Shown piece by piece: positions 50,497-59,768 of a stretch of 64,000 bases of DNA. The notes under the pieces were generated by a model. It was not told the DNA's origin. It saw only the letters and a list, made by a program, of their open reading frames with translations, and made no database searches. Each line of letters opens with the position of its first letter. Position 1 is the stretch's first letter. The stretch comes from Chlorobaculum sp. MV4-Y (GTDB lineage Bacteria; Bacteroidota; Chlorobiia; Chlorobiales; Chlorobiaceae): NCBI RefSeq assembly GCF_025244685.1, contig NZ_CP104202.1:994323-1058322 (forward strand). Direction: 5' to 3'. The position numbers were made by a program, and so were the translations under genes.

Positions 50497-50940
50497 TCAA
50501 CTGTCGCCCCTCCCCAGCAGCGCCCTGACGCCGAGGTGGTAGCTCTGGACTCCGAAGCCGGCGATCACACCGATGCAAACGGCGGAAATCACCGATTTGT
50601 GACGAAACTCCTCCCGCTTGTGCACGTTGGAGAGATGCACCTCGACCACTGGCGTCCTGATTGAACTGATAGCGTCGCGCAGAGCGATAGAGTAGTGGGT
50701 AAAGGCTCCTGCGTTGAGCACGATTCCCGAGCAGCCCCCCCGGTCTTCGATTTCGAAAAGCTTTTCCAGCAGAGCGCCTTCATACCCCGACTGGAAAAAC
50801 TCGAAGTTCACCTCCGGGAACGCGACGGCGATCCCCCGGTTGATCTCGTCGATGGTGAGACTGCCGTAAACTTCGGGTTCACGCTTTCCGAGACGTGAAA
50901 GATTCGGCCCGTTCATGATCAGAATGGAGGTCGCGCTCAT
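50497..50940 (-). CDS. aroQ: Type II 3-dehydroquinate dehydratase
   Basis: 147 residues. ILIMNGPNLSRLGKREPEVYG (catalytic Tyr near 25), GIVLNAGAFTHYSIALRDAI and PVVEVHLSNVHKREEFRHKS are diagnostic. Third step of the shikimate pathway. It lies downstream of hslU on the same strand with a 20-bp gap. Confidence 0.97.
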   Translation of the reverse strand: MSATSILIMNGPNLSRLGKREPEVYGSLTIDEINRGIAVAFPEVNFEFFQSGYEGALLEKLFEIEDRGGCSGIVLNAGAFTHYSIALRDAISSIRTPVVEVHLSNVHKREEFRHKSVISAVCIGVIAGFGVQSYHLGVRALLGRGDS

Positions 50941-50960
50941 GGTTGCTCCGGCTTTTTGGC

Positions 50961-52457
50961 TTAGAGGATATATTGGCTCAGATCCCGGTCGGCGACCACC
51001 TTGCCCAGCTTTTCACGCACCTGGTTGTCGTCGATAACTACGTTCCTGTCGATGGTACCATCCGTGACCATTTCGGGAATACCGAACATCAGCTCTTCGA
51101 GCAGGTTCGTCAGAATGGTGTGCAGACGACGAGCGCCGATATTTTCAACTGTTTCGTTGACTTTTGCCGCTGTCCGGGCGATTTCTCGAATCGCTTCGTC
51201 AGTAAACTCGAGATCGATCTGCTCGGTCTTGAGCATGGCACGATACTGCTTGATAAGCGCGTTGCGAGGCTTGGTCAGGATCAGGTAGAAATCATCCTCG
51301 GTGAGACTTTTCAACTCGACCCTGATCGGGAAACGGCCTTGCAACTCTGGAATCAGATCGGACGGCCTCGCTACATGGAACGCGCCCGAGGCGATGAAAA
51401 GCACGTGATCGGTTTTGACGACACCGTACTTGGTGGAGACGGCCGAGCCTTCCACAATAGGCAGCAGGTCGCGCTGCACGCCTTCACGGCTGACATCAGG
51501 GCCCTTGCCGCCAGCACCGGTGGTGGGGGCAGCAATTTTGTCGATCTCGTCGATGAACACGATGCCAGAATCCTCAACTTTGCGAAGCGCTTCCTTGACA
51601 ACAGCGTCCATGTCGATGAGCTTCTGCACCTCCTCCTGTTCCAGATACTTGCGGGCTTCGGCGATGGTCATGCGGCGCTTTTTGCGTTTTTTCGGCATGC
51701 CGCTCATCAGATCCTGCATGATGTTGCCGATCTCCTCCATCTGCCCGAGTGGCCCGAAAATCTGCATCATGCCGCCCTGCCCGTCGCTGCTGACCTCCAG
51801 TTCTATCTGGCGATCCTCCATTCTGCCGTCACGCAGGCGCTCGCGCATCTTCTGGCGGCTTTTGCGGTTGATTTCACGTTCGAGGTTCTTCTCCCCGACC
51901 ACCTCGGCGTCACCTTCAACAACCACGGCATTCTCTTCGTCGCCAACGTGTTCCGGTTCTTCGAGTCCGCTCACGGGAGGCAAAAGGATGTCGAGCAAAC
52001 GCTCCTCGACAAGTAACGCCGCCTTTTCGCGAACCTCCTCCGACTTCTCGCTGCGCACCATCGCCACCGACTGTTCGACCAGGTCGCGGATCATCGATTC
52101 GACGTCACGGCCGACGTAGCCAACCTCAGTGAATTTTGAGGCTTCGACCTTTATGAAGGGAGCTTTGGCAAGCTTGGCCAGCCTCCGGGCGATTTCGGTT
52201 TTGCCGACACCGGTTGGGCCGATCATGATGATGTTGTTCGGCATGATCTCGTCGCGCAGCTCCTCGCTCACATTCTGGCGGCGAAGCCTGTTACGCAAGG
52301 CGATGGCCACCGATTTCTTGGCCTCTTTCTGGCCAATGATGTACTTGTCGAGCTGCTCAACGATCTGTGTCGGCGTGAGCTGCTCCTTGTCGATGAGTTT
52401 GACCGGAAAACCCTGAGGTTCATCCGGCTGGGTCATATCCTGAGTATCGTTGTTCAT
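50961..52457 (-). CDS. hslU: ATP-dependent protease ATPase subunit HslU
   Basis: 498 residues. [72 protein letters not shown] and [21 protein letters not shown]. The I-domain insert (residues ~110-230) is long and acidic. Works with HslV, encoded just upstream. Confidence 0.98.
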   Translation of the reverse strand: MNNDTQDMTQPDEPQGFPVKLIDKEQLTPTQIVEQLDKYIIGQKEAKKSVAIALRNRLRRQNVSEELRDEIMPNNIIMIGPTGVGKTEIARRLAKLAKAPFIKVEASKFTEVGYVGRDVESMIRDLVEQSVAMVRSEKSEEVREKAALLVEERLLDILLPPVSGLEEPEHVGDEENAVVVEGDAEVVGEKNLEREINRKSRQKMRERLRDGRMEDRQIELEVSSDGQGGMMQIFGPLGQMEEIGNIMQDLMSGMPKKRKKRRMTIAEARKYLEQEEVQKLIDMDAVVKEALRKVEDSGIVFIDEIDKIAAPTTGAGGKGPDVSREGVQRDLLPIVEGSAVSTKYGVVKTDHVLFIASGAFHVARPSDLIPELQGRFPIRVELKSLTEDDFYLILTKPRNALIKQYRAMLKTEQIDLEFTDEAIREIARTAAKVNETVENIGARRLHTILTNLLEELMFGIPEMVTDGTIDRNVVIDDNQVREKLGKVVADRDLSQYIL

Positions 52458-52519
52458 TGAGTGTCGTTCGGAATTTCATGAAGATGGAACCTGCTCCGGC
52501 ATGGTGCCAAATTGCTGGT

Positions 52520-53065
52520 TCACAGGGTTTCGATGACAATGTGGTCGTTCGTGTAGATGCAGATATCGGCTGCGGTTTGCAAGCTTTCGCGGACGATCTC
52601 CTCTGCGGAAAGCGTAGTGTGCTTCATGAGCGAGCGCGCGGCGGCCAGCGCGTACATGCTGCCACTGCCGATGGCCACGATGCCGTCCTCCGGCTCAATG
52701 ACGTCGCCCGTGCCGGAGATGATGAGGGCCTTGTCCTGGCTGACGATCGCGAGCATCGCTTCGAGACGGCGCAGGTACTTGTCGGTACGCCAGTCTTTTG
52801 CCAGTTCTACGGCAGCGCGGTCAAGCTTGCCGCTGTAGGCTTCGAGCTTCGCCTCGAAACGATCGAGCAGCGTCAGTGCATCGGCGGTGGCGCCTGCAAA
52901 ACCGGCAATGAATTTGCCCTGATAGAGGCGGCGGATTTTGCGGGTTGAATGTTTCATCACGGTTGCGCCGAGCGTCATCTGGCCGTCGCTGCCAAGCGCA
53001 GCCTTGCCATCCCTGATGATGCCGATAACGGTAGTTGATCGTATCTGCGGTTTTTCGTAGCCCAT
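52520..53065 (-). CDS. hslV: ATP-dependent protease peptidase subunit HslV
   Basis: 181 residues. A short propeptide precedes the nucleophile Thr in [24 protein letters not shown]; later [17 protein letters not shown] and [17 protein letters not shown]. Forms the proteasome-like chamber of HslUV. Transcribed ahead of hslU (62-bp gap). Confidence 0.97.
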   Translation of the reverse strand: MGYEKPQIRSTTVIGIIRDGKAALGSDGQMTLGATVMKHSTRKIRRLYQGKFIAGFAGATADALTLLDRFEAKLEAYSGKLDRAAVELAKDWRTDKYLRRLEAMLAIVSQDKALIISGTGDVIEPEDGIVAIGSGSMYALAAARSLMKHTTLSAEEIVRESLQTAADICIYTNDHIVIETL

Positions 53066-53092
53066 GGAGTCGTAGTCGAAATAATGATTAAC

Positions 53093-54541
53093 CTATTTTT
53101 TCCTTAATCTTGCAACTGGAATTTGCATTTGTTCACGGTATTTTGCAACCGTGCGCCGGGCGATCTTCACCCCTTTTTCACTCATCAGTTCCGCAAGACG
53201 ATCATCGCTGAGCGGCTCGGAAGAACTCTCCCCCTCGATCAGCTCGCGAAGCTGCTGCTTGATGATCCTCGACGACAGCTCCTCGCCTTCGTCGGTCGAT
53301 AACGCACCGCTGAAGAAATATTTCAGTTCGAACACCCCGAAACGGGTCTGCACATATTTGCCGTTCACCGCGCGGCTAATGGTCGAAATATCGTAACCGG
53401 TCTCTTCGGCGATCGTCTTCATCACAAGCGGCTGCAAATAGCGCGGCCCGTCGATGAAAAACTTCGCCTGCACCACCAGCAGCGCCTCCATCACCTTCAG
53501 CAACGTCTGCCGCCGGACTTGCAGGGCGGTGGCGAATTCATTGGCCCGCTGGAGCTTCTGGCGCATAAACTGCCGATCCTCCTTTGGCACCTTCCGCTTC
53601 GCAAGCACCTCTCGATACTCGTCCGACACTCTGACAGAGAGACTGCTCCGGTCATTCAGTACAGCGGTCAGCGCACCATTTTCGTAGGTGACAATGAAAT
53701 CGGGCGAGATGTAGTGCCCTCCCTCATCGAAAAACACTTCACCCGGATGCGGATCAAGCGACGTGATCACATCGATAGCTGCTTCGAGCTGGCGTTTTTG
53801 AAGATTCAGCTTTTTCTGCAACCGGTCGAAGCGCTTGTTCATGAAGTCGTCGAACGCCTCGTCAAGAATCGTTCGCGCAATGACAACCGCTTCGGAATCG
53901 TGCTCACGTTCGTAGACCGAAAGCTCAACCAGCAGTCGTTCGCGGAGATTTGCGACTGCCACGCCGGGCGGATCGAGATACCAGATTTTCTGTTGTATTT
54001 GGCGAACCTCTGCCTCGCTGGCATCGATATCTGACTGCCGGAGTCCATCGATGATCACCTCCAGCGCTTCGGTCAGATAGCCGTCGCTGTCGAGGTTACC
54101 GAGAATCTCGGCGGCGATGAGCACCTCCCGCTCTCCGATTCCCTCCTGGAGCGAGAGATCGCGCAGCAACCGCTCGTGAAACGTGTCGTGCTGCACCGCC
54201 TGGAAAAAGCGCTCCTCGCCGCCCGAAGCTGCTCCGCCTGCCCTGCCGACAGAAACAGTCTCCCTGCTCCCTCCATCGGCCCGCCTCTTCATCGACGAGC
54301 GCTCAAAGCGGGACACCAAATCGAACATCTCCGTCGAATCAGCGGAGCCCACCTGATTGGCACCAGCCGCGCCATCGTCCTGACGACGCTCCTCGACCAG
54401 TTCGAGCATGGGATTGTCTTGTACCTCTTCATAAATCCGCTGTTCAAGCTGGGTCAGGGGCAATTGCAGCAACTGGCTGGTCATTACCTGCTGCGCCGAC
54501 AACTGGGCGGTCTGGCGCTGTTGTAGCCTCATCTCCGCCAT
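53093..54541 (-). CDS. rpoN: RNA polymerase sigma-54 factor RpoN
   Basis: 482 residues. Glutamine-rich region I (QQRQTAQLSAQQVMTSQLLQ...LEQRIYEE), variable acidic linker, core-binding domain (LDPPGVAVANLRERLLVEL), helix-turn-helix (ETGYDISTISRAVNGKYVQT) and RpoN box ARRTVAKYREQMQIP. Recognises -24/-12 promoters; a candidate site is at 2932-2948. No enhancer-binding ATPase is in the window. Confidence 0.97.
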   Translation of the reverse strand: MAEMRLQQRQTAQLSAQQVMTSQLLQLPLTQLEQRIYEEVQDNPMLELVEERRQDDGAAGANQVGSADSTEMFDLVSRFERSSMKRRADGGSRETVSVGRAGGAASGGEERFFQAVQHDTFHERLLRDLSLQEGIGEREVLIAAEILGNLDSDGYLTEALEVIIDGLRQSDIDASEAEVRQIQQKIWYLDPPGVAVANLRERLLVELSVYEREHDSEAVVIARTILDEAFDDFMNKRFDRLQKKLNLQKRQLEAAIDVITSLDPHPGEVFFDEGGHYISPDFIVTYENGALTAVLNDRSSLSVRVSDEYREVLAKRKVPKEDRQFMRQKLQRANEFATALQVRRQTLLKVMEALLVVQAKFFIDGPRYLQPLVMKTIAEETGYDISTISRAVNGKYVQTRFGVFELKYFFSGALSTDEGEELSSRIIKQQLRELIEGESSSEPLSDDRLAELMSEKGVKIARRTVAKYREQMQIPVARLRKK

Positions 54542-54547
54542 GATACT

Positions 54548-55111
54548 TCAGATAGATGCGACAAATTCCTTCAGGCTCATGTACCAGTCGTGTCCGTACT
54601 TTTCAACGAGTGGCGCTTCGAGGAAATCGATCAGCCGGACATCCTCTTCGGCTCCCTGCCGCCGGGCATCACGGCACATGGCGTGCTGTTCATAAACAAG
54701 ATAGTCCAATCCGAACTTTTTTCGCACCCGGATCGGGAAAAGGCGGCACGATAAGGGCTTGGTCGCGCCGAGCTGCCCCGCCTTCCACGCCGTCTCGACT
54801 GCACAGAGCGCCTTGCCGTTTTCGTGATAAACGAAGACGCACTCACGCCCGTCGATGGTTTTGGTGTAGAGATTTCCCTGATAGAGCTCCGTACAGCCGT
54901 GGCGGCGAATGTAGCGAAGATTGCGATCCGGCAGCATTGAACGAAGCGGCTCAACGGAAGATTCGAGAAATTTCGCTTCCTGCTCGTCGATTGGCGCACC
55001 GAGTTCGCCCTCGACGCAACAGGCGCCGTGGCACAGATCGAGATTGCAACTGAACCACGCATCGAGCGCCGCGCGGTCAACGAGGACTTCACCGATGGAG
55101 ACGACTGACAT
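54548..55111 (-). CDS. DUF3109 family cysteine-rich protein
   Basis: 187 residues from the ATG at 55111 (MSVVSIGEVLVD), as in relatives. Cysteines in SCNLDLCHGACCVEGELGAPIDEQE, RHGCTELYQG, GRECVFVYHENGKALCAVE and LSCRLFPIRV suggest a metal site like YkgJ/UPF0153. Function unknown. Its stop is 6 bases from rpoN, so they are probably co-transcribed. Confidence 0.85.
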   Translation of the reverse strand: MSVVSIGEVLVDRAALDAWFSCNLDLCHGACCVEGELGAPIDEQEAKFLESSVEPLRSMLPDRNLRYIRRHGCTELYQGNLYTKTIDGRECVFVYHENGKALCAVETAWKAGQLGATKPLSCRLFPIRVRKKFGLDYLVYEQHAMCRDARRQGAEEDVRLIDFLEAPLVEKYGHDWYMSLKEFVASI

Positions 55112-55397
55112 TTTCAGCAAGGGAGAAGTGGATGAAAAACAGGGGCTGGAAAATCTGCCTGAGCCTTTGAGGAGTCTTCACTATCTTTTTACTTTGACCG
55201 TTCAACGTATCTTCAACGGCGCATCGAGCGAGGAAGTTGCACTGAAAAAGCGACGCTTCCACGCGAAAGCACACTATGTAATCAATCGAGCCGAAACTTC
55301 CAACGCCGGAGATTCGGTGACAAAAACAACGGGAACCGCTTCATGGCCAAATCCACTGTTCGCTACGTCTGCTCCGCCTGCGGGGCGGTTTCGCTGA
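55095..55397 (+). CDS. Possible 100-residue protein overlapping radA
   Basis: From the ATG at 55095, which follows a GAGG ribosome-binding site by about nine bases. The first ~75 residues (LPEPLRSLHYLFTLTVQRIF, EEVALKKRRFHAKAHYVINR) read like a real helical protein. It overlaps the divergent DUF3109 start by 17 bases and radA by 55 bases, and the tail (SAPPAGRFR) is a radA shadow. No family recognised. Either a real small gene or a chance frame. Confidence 0.4.
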   Translation: METTDIFSKGEVDEKQGLENLPEPLRSLHYLFTLTVQRIFNGASSEEVALKKRRFHAKAHYVINRAETSNAGDSVTKTTGTASWPNPLFATSAPPAGRFR

Positions 55398-56713
55398 AAT
55401 ATCAGGGGCGCTGCTTCGAGTGCCAGAGCTGGGGCACGCTGGTTGAAACCCACGCCGATGAGCCGGACGCCAAAGTTCGCAAGAAACGCCCCACCGGCAC
55501 CATGCCCGAGGTGCAGAACCTCGATGACACCCCTCCAGAGGGCTTCCACCGCTTGATGACCGGCATCGGCGAGCTCGACCGCGTGCTGGGCGGCGGCCTG
55601 ATGGAGGCCTCGGCGATCCTCGTGGGCGGTGAACCGGGCATCGGCAAATCGACGCTGATGATCCAGCTCGTGCCGCGTCTCGGGGGCAAAAAGGTGCTCT
55701 ACGTCGCGGGCGAGGAGTCGCCGAACCAGATTCGAGAACGCGCCCGGCGTCTCTCGATCAAAGCCCCAAACCTTCGCCTCGTCTCCGAAGTGGCGCTCGA
55801 ACGCATCCTGGACGCCATCGCAAACGAGCAGCCTGAAATGGTGATCGTCGATTCGATCCAAACCGTTTACTCGACCGACTACCAGAGTTCGGCGGGAACG
55901 ATCACGCAGATTCGCGAGTGCGCCGCCTCGCTCATCCGCGCGGCCAAGGAGCAGAACTTCATTCTGCTCATCATTGGCCATATCACCAAGGAGGGGTCGC
56001 TGGCCGGGCCAAAGGCACTGGAGCACATGGTCGATACGGTCGTGCAGTTCGAGGGCGAAAACTATCAGCGCTACCGCATCATCCGATCAGTCAAGAACCG
56101 CTTCGGCCCAACCAACGAAATCGGCGTCTTCAAGATGGAGGAGGACGGCCTGACGGAGGTCTCGAACCCGTCGGAGTTCTTCATCTCCGATCGTAGGACG
56201 GACGTGCCGGGTACCGCCATACTGGCCGGCATCGAAGGTTCGCGCGCGCTTATGGTGGAGGTGCAGGCGCTGGTGTCGCGCACCGGCTACTCGATGCCGC
56301 AGCGCATCAGCACGGGCTTTGATTTGAAGCGCATCGCGATCATCCTCGCGGTGCTCGAAAAACGCTTGCAGTTCCAGACCGCCGGGCAGGATGTATTCGT
56401 CAAGATCGCGGGCGGCCTGAAGCTGGTCGAACCGGCGGCGGATCTGGCCATCGCCGCCGCTGTCGCTTCCGGCTTACAAGACAAGCCATGCAGCCCCACA
56501 GCCTGCTGCTGCGGCGAAATCGGCCTGTCGGGCGAGCTGCGCGCCATCAGCGACGGGGAACGCCGCATCCGCGAGGCGGTGCACCTCGGCTTCAAGTCAA
56601 TCGTGCTGCCGGAGTCGAACACCCGCGAGCTGAAGCCGTCGCTCAAAAAGCTGCCGATCAGAATGCACGGCTGCCGCACGCTGCACGAAGCGCTCGAAGC
56701 GATGGGAGTGTAA
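55343..56713 (+). CDS. radA: DNA repair protein RadA
   Basis: 456 residues. N-terminal zinc finger CSACGAVSLKYQGRCFECQ; Walker A VGGEPGIGKSTLMIQL; RadA KNRFG motif (VKNRFGPTNEIGVF); C-terminal Lon-like domain (FDLKRIAIILAVLEKRL, DLAIAAAVAS). RecA-like helicase that moves branches in recombination repair. Confidence 0.97.
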   Translation: MAKSTVRYVCSACGAVSLKYQGRCFECQSWGTLVETHADEPDAKVRKKRPTGTMPEVQNLDDTPPEGFHRLMTGIGELDRVLGGGLMEASAILVGGEPGIGKSTLMIQLVPRLGGKKVLYVAGEESPNQIRERARRLSIKAPNLRLVSEVALERILDAIANEQPEMVIVDSIQTVYSTDYQSSAGTITQIRECAASLIRAAKEQNFILLIIGHITKEGSLAGPKALEHMVDTVVQFEGENYQRYRIIRSVKNRFGPTNEIGVFKMEEDGLTEVSNPSEFFISDRRTDVPGTAILAGIEGSRALMVEVQALVSRTGYSMPQRISTGFDLKRIAIILAVLEKRLQFQTAGQDVFVKIAGGLKLVEPAADLAIAAAVASGLQDKPCSPTACCCGEIGLSGELRAISDGERRIREAVHLGFKSIVLPESNTRELKPSLKKLPIRMHGCRTLHEALEAMGV

Positions 56714-56879
56714 AGAGGAAGAATGGGAACGGCTCGGCGAGATGAATAGCGATACCAGGCAGGGTTGGACAGGCACGAGGCGCCCCTACAGGTTTTCTGC
56801 CATTTTGCCTGAAATGTCTTACATTAGAAGAGCAGAGAAGAGCAAGCATTGAAACGTTACACAAAGAAAGGAGATCACC

Positions 56880-57221
56880 GTGTTCAGGATATTGATTCAC
56901 TGGCTCATCAGCGCTACGGCGGTGTACGTGACCGCCCACATGCTTCCGGGCATTACCATCAAAAGCTTCGGCGCGGCGCTCATCGTGGCGCTGGTGCTGG
57001 GCCTCGTCAACGCGCTCATCAAGCCGGTGCTGGTCTTCTTCTCGATTCCGCTCCTCCTCCTCACGCTCGGCCTCTTCATGCTGGTCATCAACGCGCTCAT
57101 GCTGCAACTCGCCGCTGTGCTGGTGGACAGCTTCGGCGTGCAGAGCTTCTGGTGGGCCGTGCTCGGTTCCATCTGCATCAGCGTGGTCTCATGGCTCATG
57201 AACGCCGTACTGAACATCTGA
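56880..57221 (+). CDS. Phage_holin_4_2 (YvlD-like) membrane protein
   Basis: 113 residues from a GTG behind AAAGGAGATCACC. Three to four helices; TAHMLPGITIKSFGAALIVALVLGLVNALIKP (in parts) is the family core. Despite the family name this is a chromosomal envelope protein in many bacteria and no phage genes surround it. Function unknown. Confidence 0.85.
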   Translation: MFRILIHWLISATAVYVTAHMLPGITIKSFGAALIVALVLGLVNALIKPVLVFFSIPLLLLTLGLFMLVINALMLQLAAVLVDSFGVQSFWWAVLGSICISVVSWLMNAVLNI

Positions 57222-57246
57222 AACTCCAGACAATCGACAGACGACC

Positions 57247-58203
57247 ATGCAGGGAGAAGCACAGGCCCTCATCCTCCTCAAAGCCAACAAACTCAAGCTC
57301 CAGTCCGTGAAGTATGTGGCTGACGGGCCACATGACGTTCTCGTCAGGACCATCGCCAGCACCATCACGCCGGGCCTTGACCGCCTGCTTCTGACCAACA
57401 AACCGGTTTCGCACAAGGTGCTCGCCTATCCGGTGATGCCGGGCAGCGAATCCATTGGCCAGGTGATGCACACCGGCCCGGAGGTCACCAGCGTGAAAGA
57501 GGGTGATTTCGTCTATGTCTTCAAGGGCAACCGATGGATCGGCATTGACCCGTATTACGGCTGCCACGCTGAAGTGATTCCGACCTCCGAGGAGAACGTG
57601 CTGGCGCTCGGCCGGGAGCCGATTCATCGCGACCTCCTGACAGGCCTGGTGGGGTATGTGCTGAGCGCGATGGAAAAAGTGACGTTCGACCCTTCGATGC
57701 GGGTGCTCCTGCTCGGCCTGGGCTCGGTGGGGTTGATGGTATCGGAATACCTTCACTATCGCGGCATCCGCCACGTCGATGCGCTCGAAAACTTCCCGCT
57801 TCGCGGCCAGCTCTCGCACGCTGAAAACATTGGCATCGAGATCATCGATTTCACCGGCGAGTTCAACGACCGCTACGACCTGGTCATCGAGACGACAGGC
57901 CGCATCCTGATGGTCGAAAAGGTGATGCGCCTCCTGAAACCGAAGGGCAAGGTGCTGCTCATGGGCAGTTACGAGGTGCTCGGCTACGACTACCGACTGA
58001 TCCAGCACAAGGAACCGGTCATCGTGTGTTCAAGCATCACTGGCAGACAGCATCTCATCGAAGCGAAGGAACTGCTCGAAACCGAAGCGCTCGAAACCGA
58101 AAAATTCTTCACCAACGTCTTCCCGGTCAGCCAGTACGAACTTGCCTACCGTATCGCCCTCGACAGCAAGGAGGCGATAAAGACAGTCATCAGCTGGATT
58201 TAG
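57247..58203 (+). CDS. bchC: BchC-like bacteriochlorophyllide a dehydrogenase (medium-chain dehydrogenase)
   Basis: 318 residues, the length of BchC. Like BchC it has an MDR fold with VLVRTIASTITPGLDRLL, the YPVMPGSESIGQV segment, GDFVYVFKGN, RVLLLGLGSVGLMVSEYL Rossmann motif and a C-terminal KTVISWI resembling KMVLDWS of Rhodobacter. The Zn cysteines of alcohol dehydrogenases are missing. BchC oxidises the 3-hydroxyethyl group to acetyl in bacteriochlorophyll a synthesis. The assignment rests on remembered family patterns; a generic MDR is the alternative. An ABC transporter gene follows 14 bases later. Confidence 0.65.
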   Translation: MQGEAQALILLKANKLKLQSVKYVADGPHDVLVRTIASTITPGLDRLLLTNKPVSHKVLAYPVMPGSESIGQVMHTGPEVTSVKEGDFVYVFKGNRWIGIDPYYGCHAEVIPTSEENVLALGREPIHRDLLTGLVGYVLSAMEKVTFDPSMRVLLLGLGSVGLMVSEYLHYRGIRHVDALENFPLRGQLSHAENIGIEIIDFTGEFNDRYDLVIETTGRILMVEKVMRLLKPKGKVLLMGSYEVLGYDYRLIQHKEPVIVCSSITGRQHLIEAKELLETEALETEKFFTNVFPVSQYELAYRIALDSKEAIKTVISWI

Positions 58204-58217
58204 GGCGGAGAATTTTC

Positions 58218-59753
58218 ATGGCGACAGCAGTAAAGCTCTCCGGAATCACCAAAACCTTCGGCAACCTCAAGGCCAACGACAACGTTTCGTTTTCGATAGC
58301 ATCGGGGTCGATCCACGCACTGGTCGGTGAGAATGGCGCGGGCAAAAGCACCCTGTCGAACATTATCTACGGCCTGTTGCAGCCCGACTCCGGCGTGATT
58401 GAAATCGACGGCAAGGTGGCGAAATTCAGCTCAGCGAGGCAGGCCATCGAGGCAGGAATCGGCATGGTGCACCAGCACTTCATGCTGGTACCGACGCTTT
58501 CGGTGACAGAGAACATCATCCTCGGCAAGGAAGAGAGCCTCTTTTCGCTACCGACAAAGCGTATCGGCAAGGAGATTCGCCAGCTCGCGGCTCAGCACGG
58601 TCTCGACGTCGATCCCGACGCGCTGGTCTCGACGCTCTCGGTCGGTGAGCAGCAGCGCGTCGAAATTCTCAAGCTGCTTTACAGACGCGCCAAGATCCTG
58701 ATTCTCGACGAGCCGACCGCCGTGCTCTCGCCGCCCGAAACTGCGCTACTCTTTGCCTCACTGCGCTCGCTCGCCGCCGAGGGGCGCACCATCCTGCTCA
58801 TCACCCACAAGCTCAACGAAGTACTCGCCGTCTCGGACTCGGTGAGCATCATGCGCAAAGGGTCGCTCGTCGGCACGGTGCCTACCGCCTCGACCGGCAA
58901 GGAGGATTTGGCGAAGATGATGGTCGGGCGCGACGTGCTGCTCAGAACCGCCAATCCGCCGCAGCCTCCGGGCAAAACCGTGCTCTCGATTGACAAGCTT
59001 ACCTACCGTTCGCCGCTTGGCATTGACAAACTCACCGGCCTGACGCTGCACGTGAGAGCAGGAGAAATCTACGGCATCGCCGGAGTAGAGGGCAACGGCC
59101 AGAGCGAGCTGCTCTCGCTGTTGTGGGGAACGTTCGACCGCAGCGGCAAAACCGGTGGATCGATCACCATCGACGCCCGGAAGACGCTTGGCATGAACCC
59201 GTCGGAAATCGCCGCACTCGGCGTTTCGATGATACCCGAAGACCGGCACAAATCGGCAATCATCGCCGAATACGGCATCGAAGAGAACCTGATCCTCGGC
59301 AGGCAACGCGAAAAAACATTCCATCGAGGCATCGGATTTGATCGTGACGCTGTTCGCAAAAATGCTTCGGCAATGATCGAGCAGTACGACGTCCGGTGTG
59401 CGGGGGAAACCAATCCGCCCATCGGCGCTCTCTCTGGCGGCAACCAGCAGAAGATCGTGGTGGCGCGTGAAATGGAGCGCCCCCTCCTGAAGCTGCTCGT
59501 GCTGGCGCAACCCACGCGCGGCGTGGATATCGGCGCTATCGAGCAGATTCACAAGCGCATCATCGACGCCCGCAAAAGCGGCCTGGCGATCCTGCTCATT
59601 TCGTCGGAACTCGAAGAGATCGTCGCTCTTTCGACGCGCATCGGCTGCCTCTACAAAGGCGCGATCCGCCACGAATTCAGCGAAACGGAGGTCAAAGAGG
59701 GACGCGACCACGAGTCGGGCTTCGAGAAAGAGATCGGTATGCACATCACCTGA
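58218..59753 (+). CDS. BMP-type (nucleoside/sugar) ABC transporter ATPase, double domain
   Basis: 511 residues from the ATG at 58218; the longer frame upstream lies inside bchC. Domain 1: LVGENGAGKSTLSNIIYGL, LSVGEQQRVEILKLLYRRA, LILDEPTAVLSP. Domain 2: GVEGNGQSELLSLLWG in place of Walker A, LSGGNQQKIVVAREMERPL, LAQPTRGVDIGAI. This is the RbsA/YufO pattern. Overlaps nothing; permease 15 bases downstream. Confidence 0.93.
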   Translation: MATAVKLSGITKTFGNLKANDNVSFSIASGSIHALVGENGAGKSTLSNIIYGLLQPDSGVIEIDGKVAKFSSARQAIEAGIGMVHQHFMLVPTLSVTENIILGKEESLFSLPTKRIGKEIRQLAAQHGLDVDPDALVSTLSVGEQQRVEILKLLYRRAKILILDEPTAVLSPPETALLFASLRSLAAEGRTILLITHKLNEVLAVSDSVSIMRKGSLVGTVPTASTGKEDLAKMMVGRDVLLRTANPPQPPGKTVLSIDKLTYRSPLGIDKLTGLTLHVRAGEIYGIAGVEGNGQSELLSLLWGTFDRSGKTGGSITIDARKTLGMNPSEIAALGVSMIPEDRHKSAIIAEYGIEENLILGRQREKTFHRGIGFDRDAVRKNASAMIEQYDVRCAGETNPPIGALSGGNQQKIVVAREMERPLLKLLVLAQPTRGVDIGAIEQIHKRIIDARKSGLAILLISSELEEIVALSTRIGCLYKGAIRHEFSETEVKEGRDHESGFEKEIGMHIT

Positions 59754-59768
59754 AACCTCATTTTTTCG

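Noticed and set aside
56750-56800. GGACAGGCACGAGGCGCCCC-TACAGG segment as a dispersed repeat
   Set aside because: It resembles GC-rich repeats seen in some phototrophs, but only one copy is visible here, so I do not claim a repeat.
56880-57221. Holin-type gene as a sign of a prophage
   Set aside because: The family is common in chromosomes and no capsid, tail, integrase or lysis genes are near.
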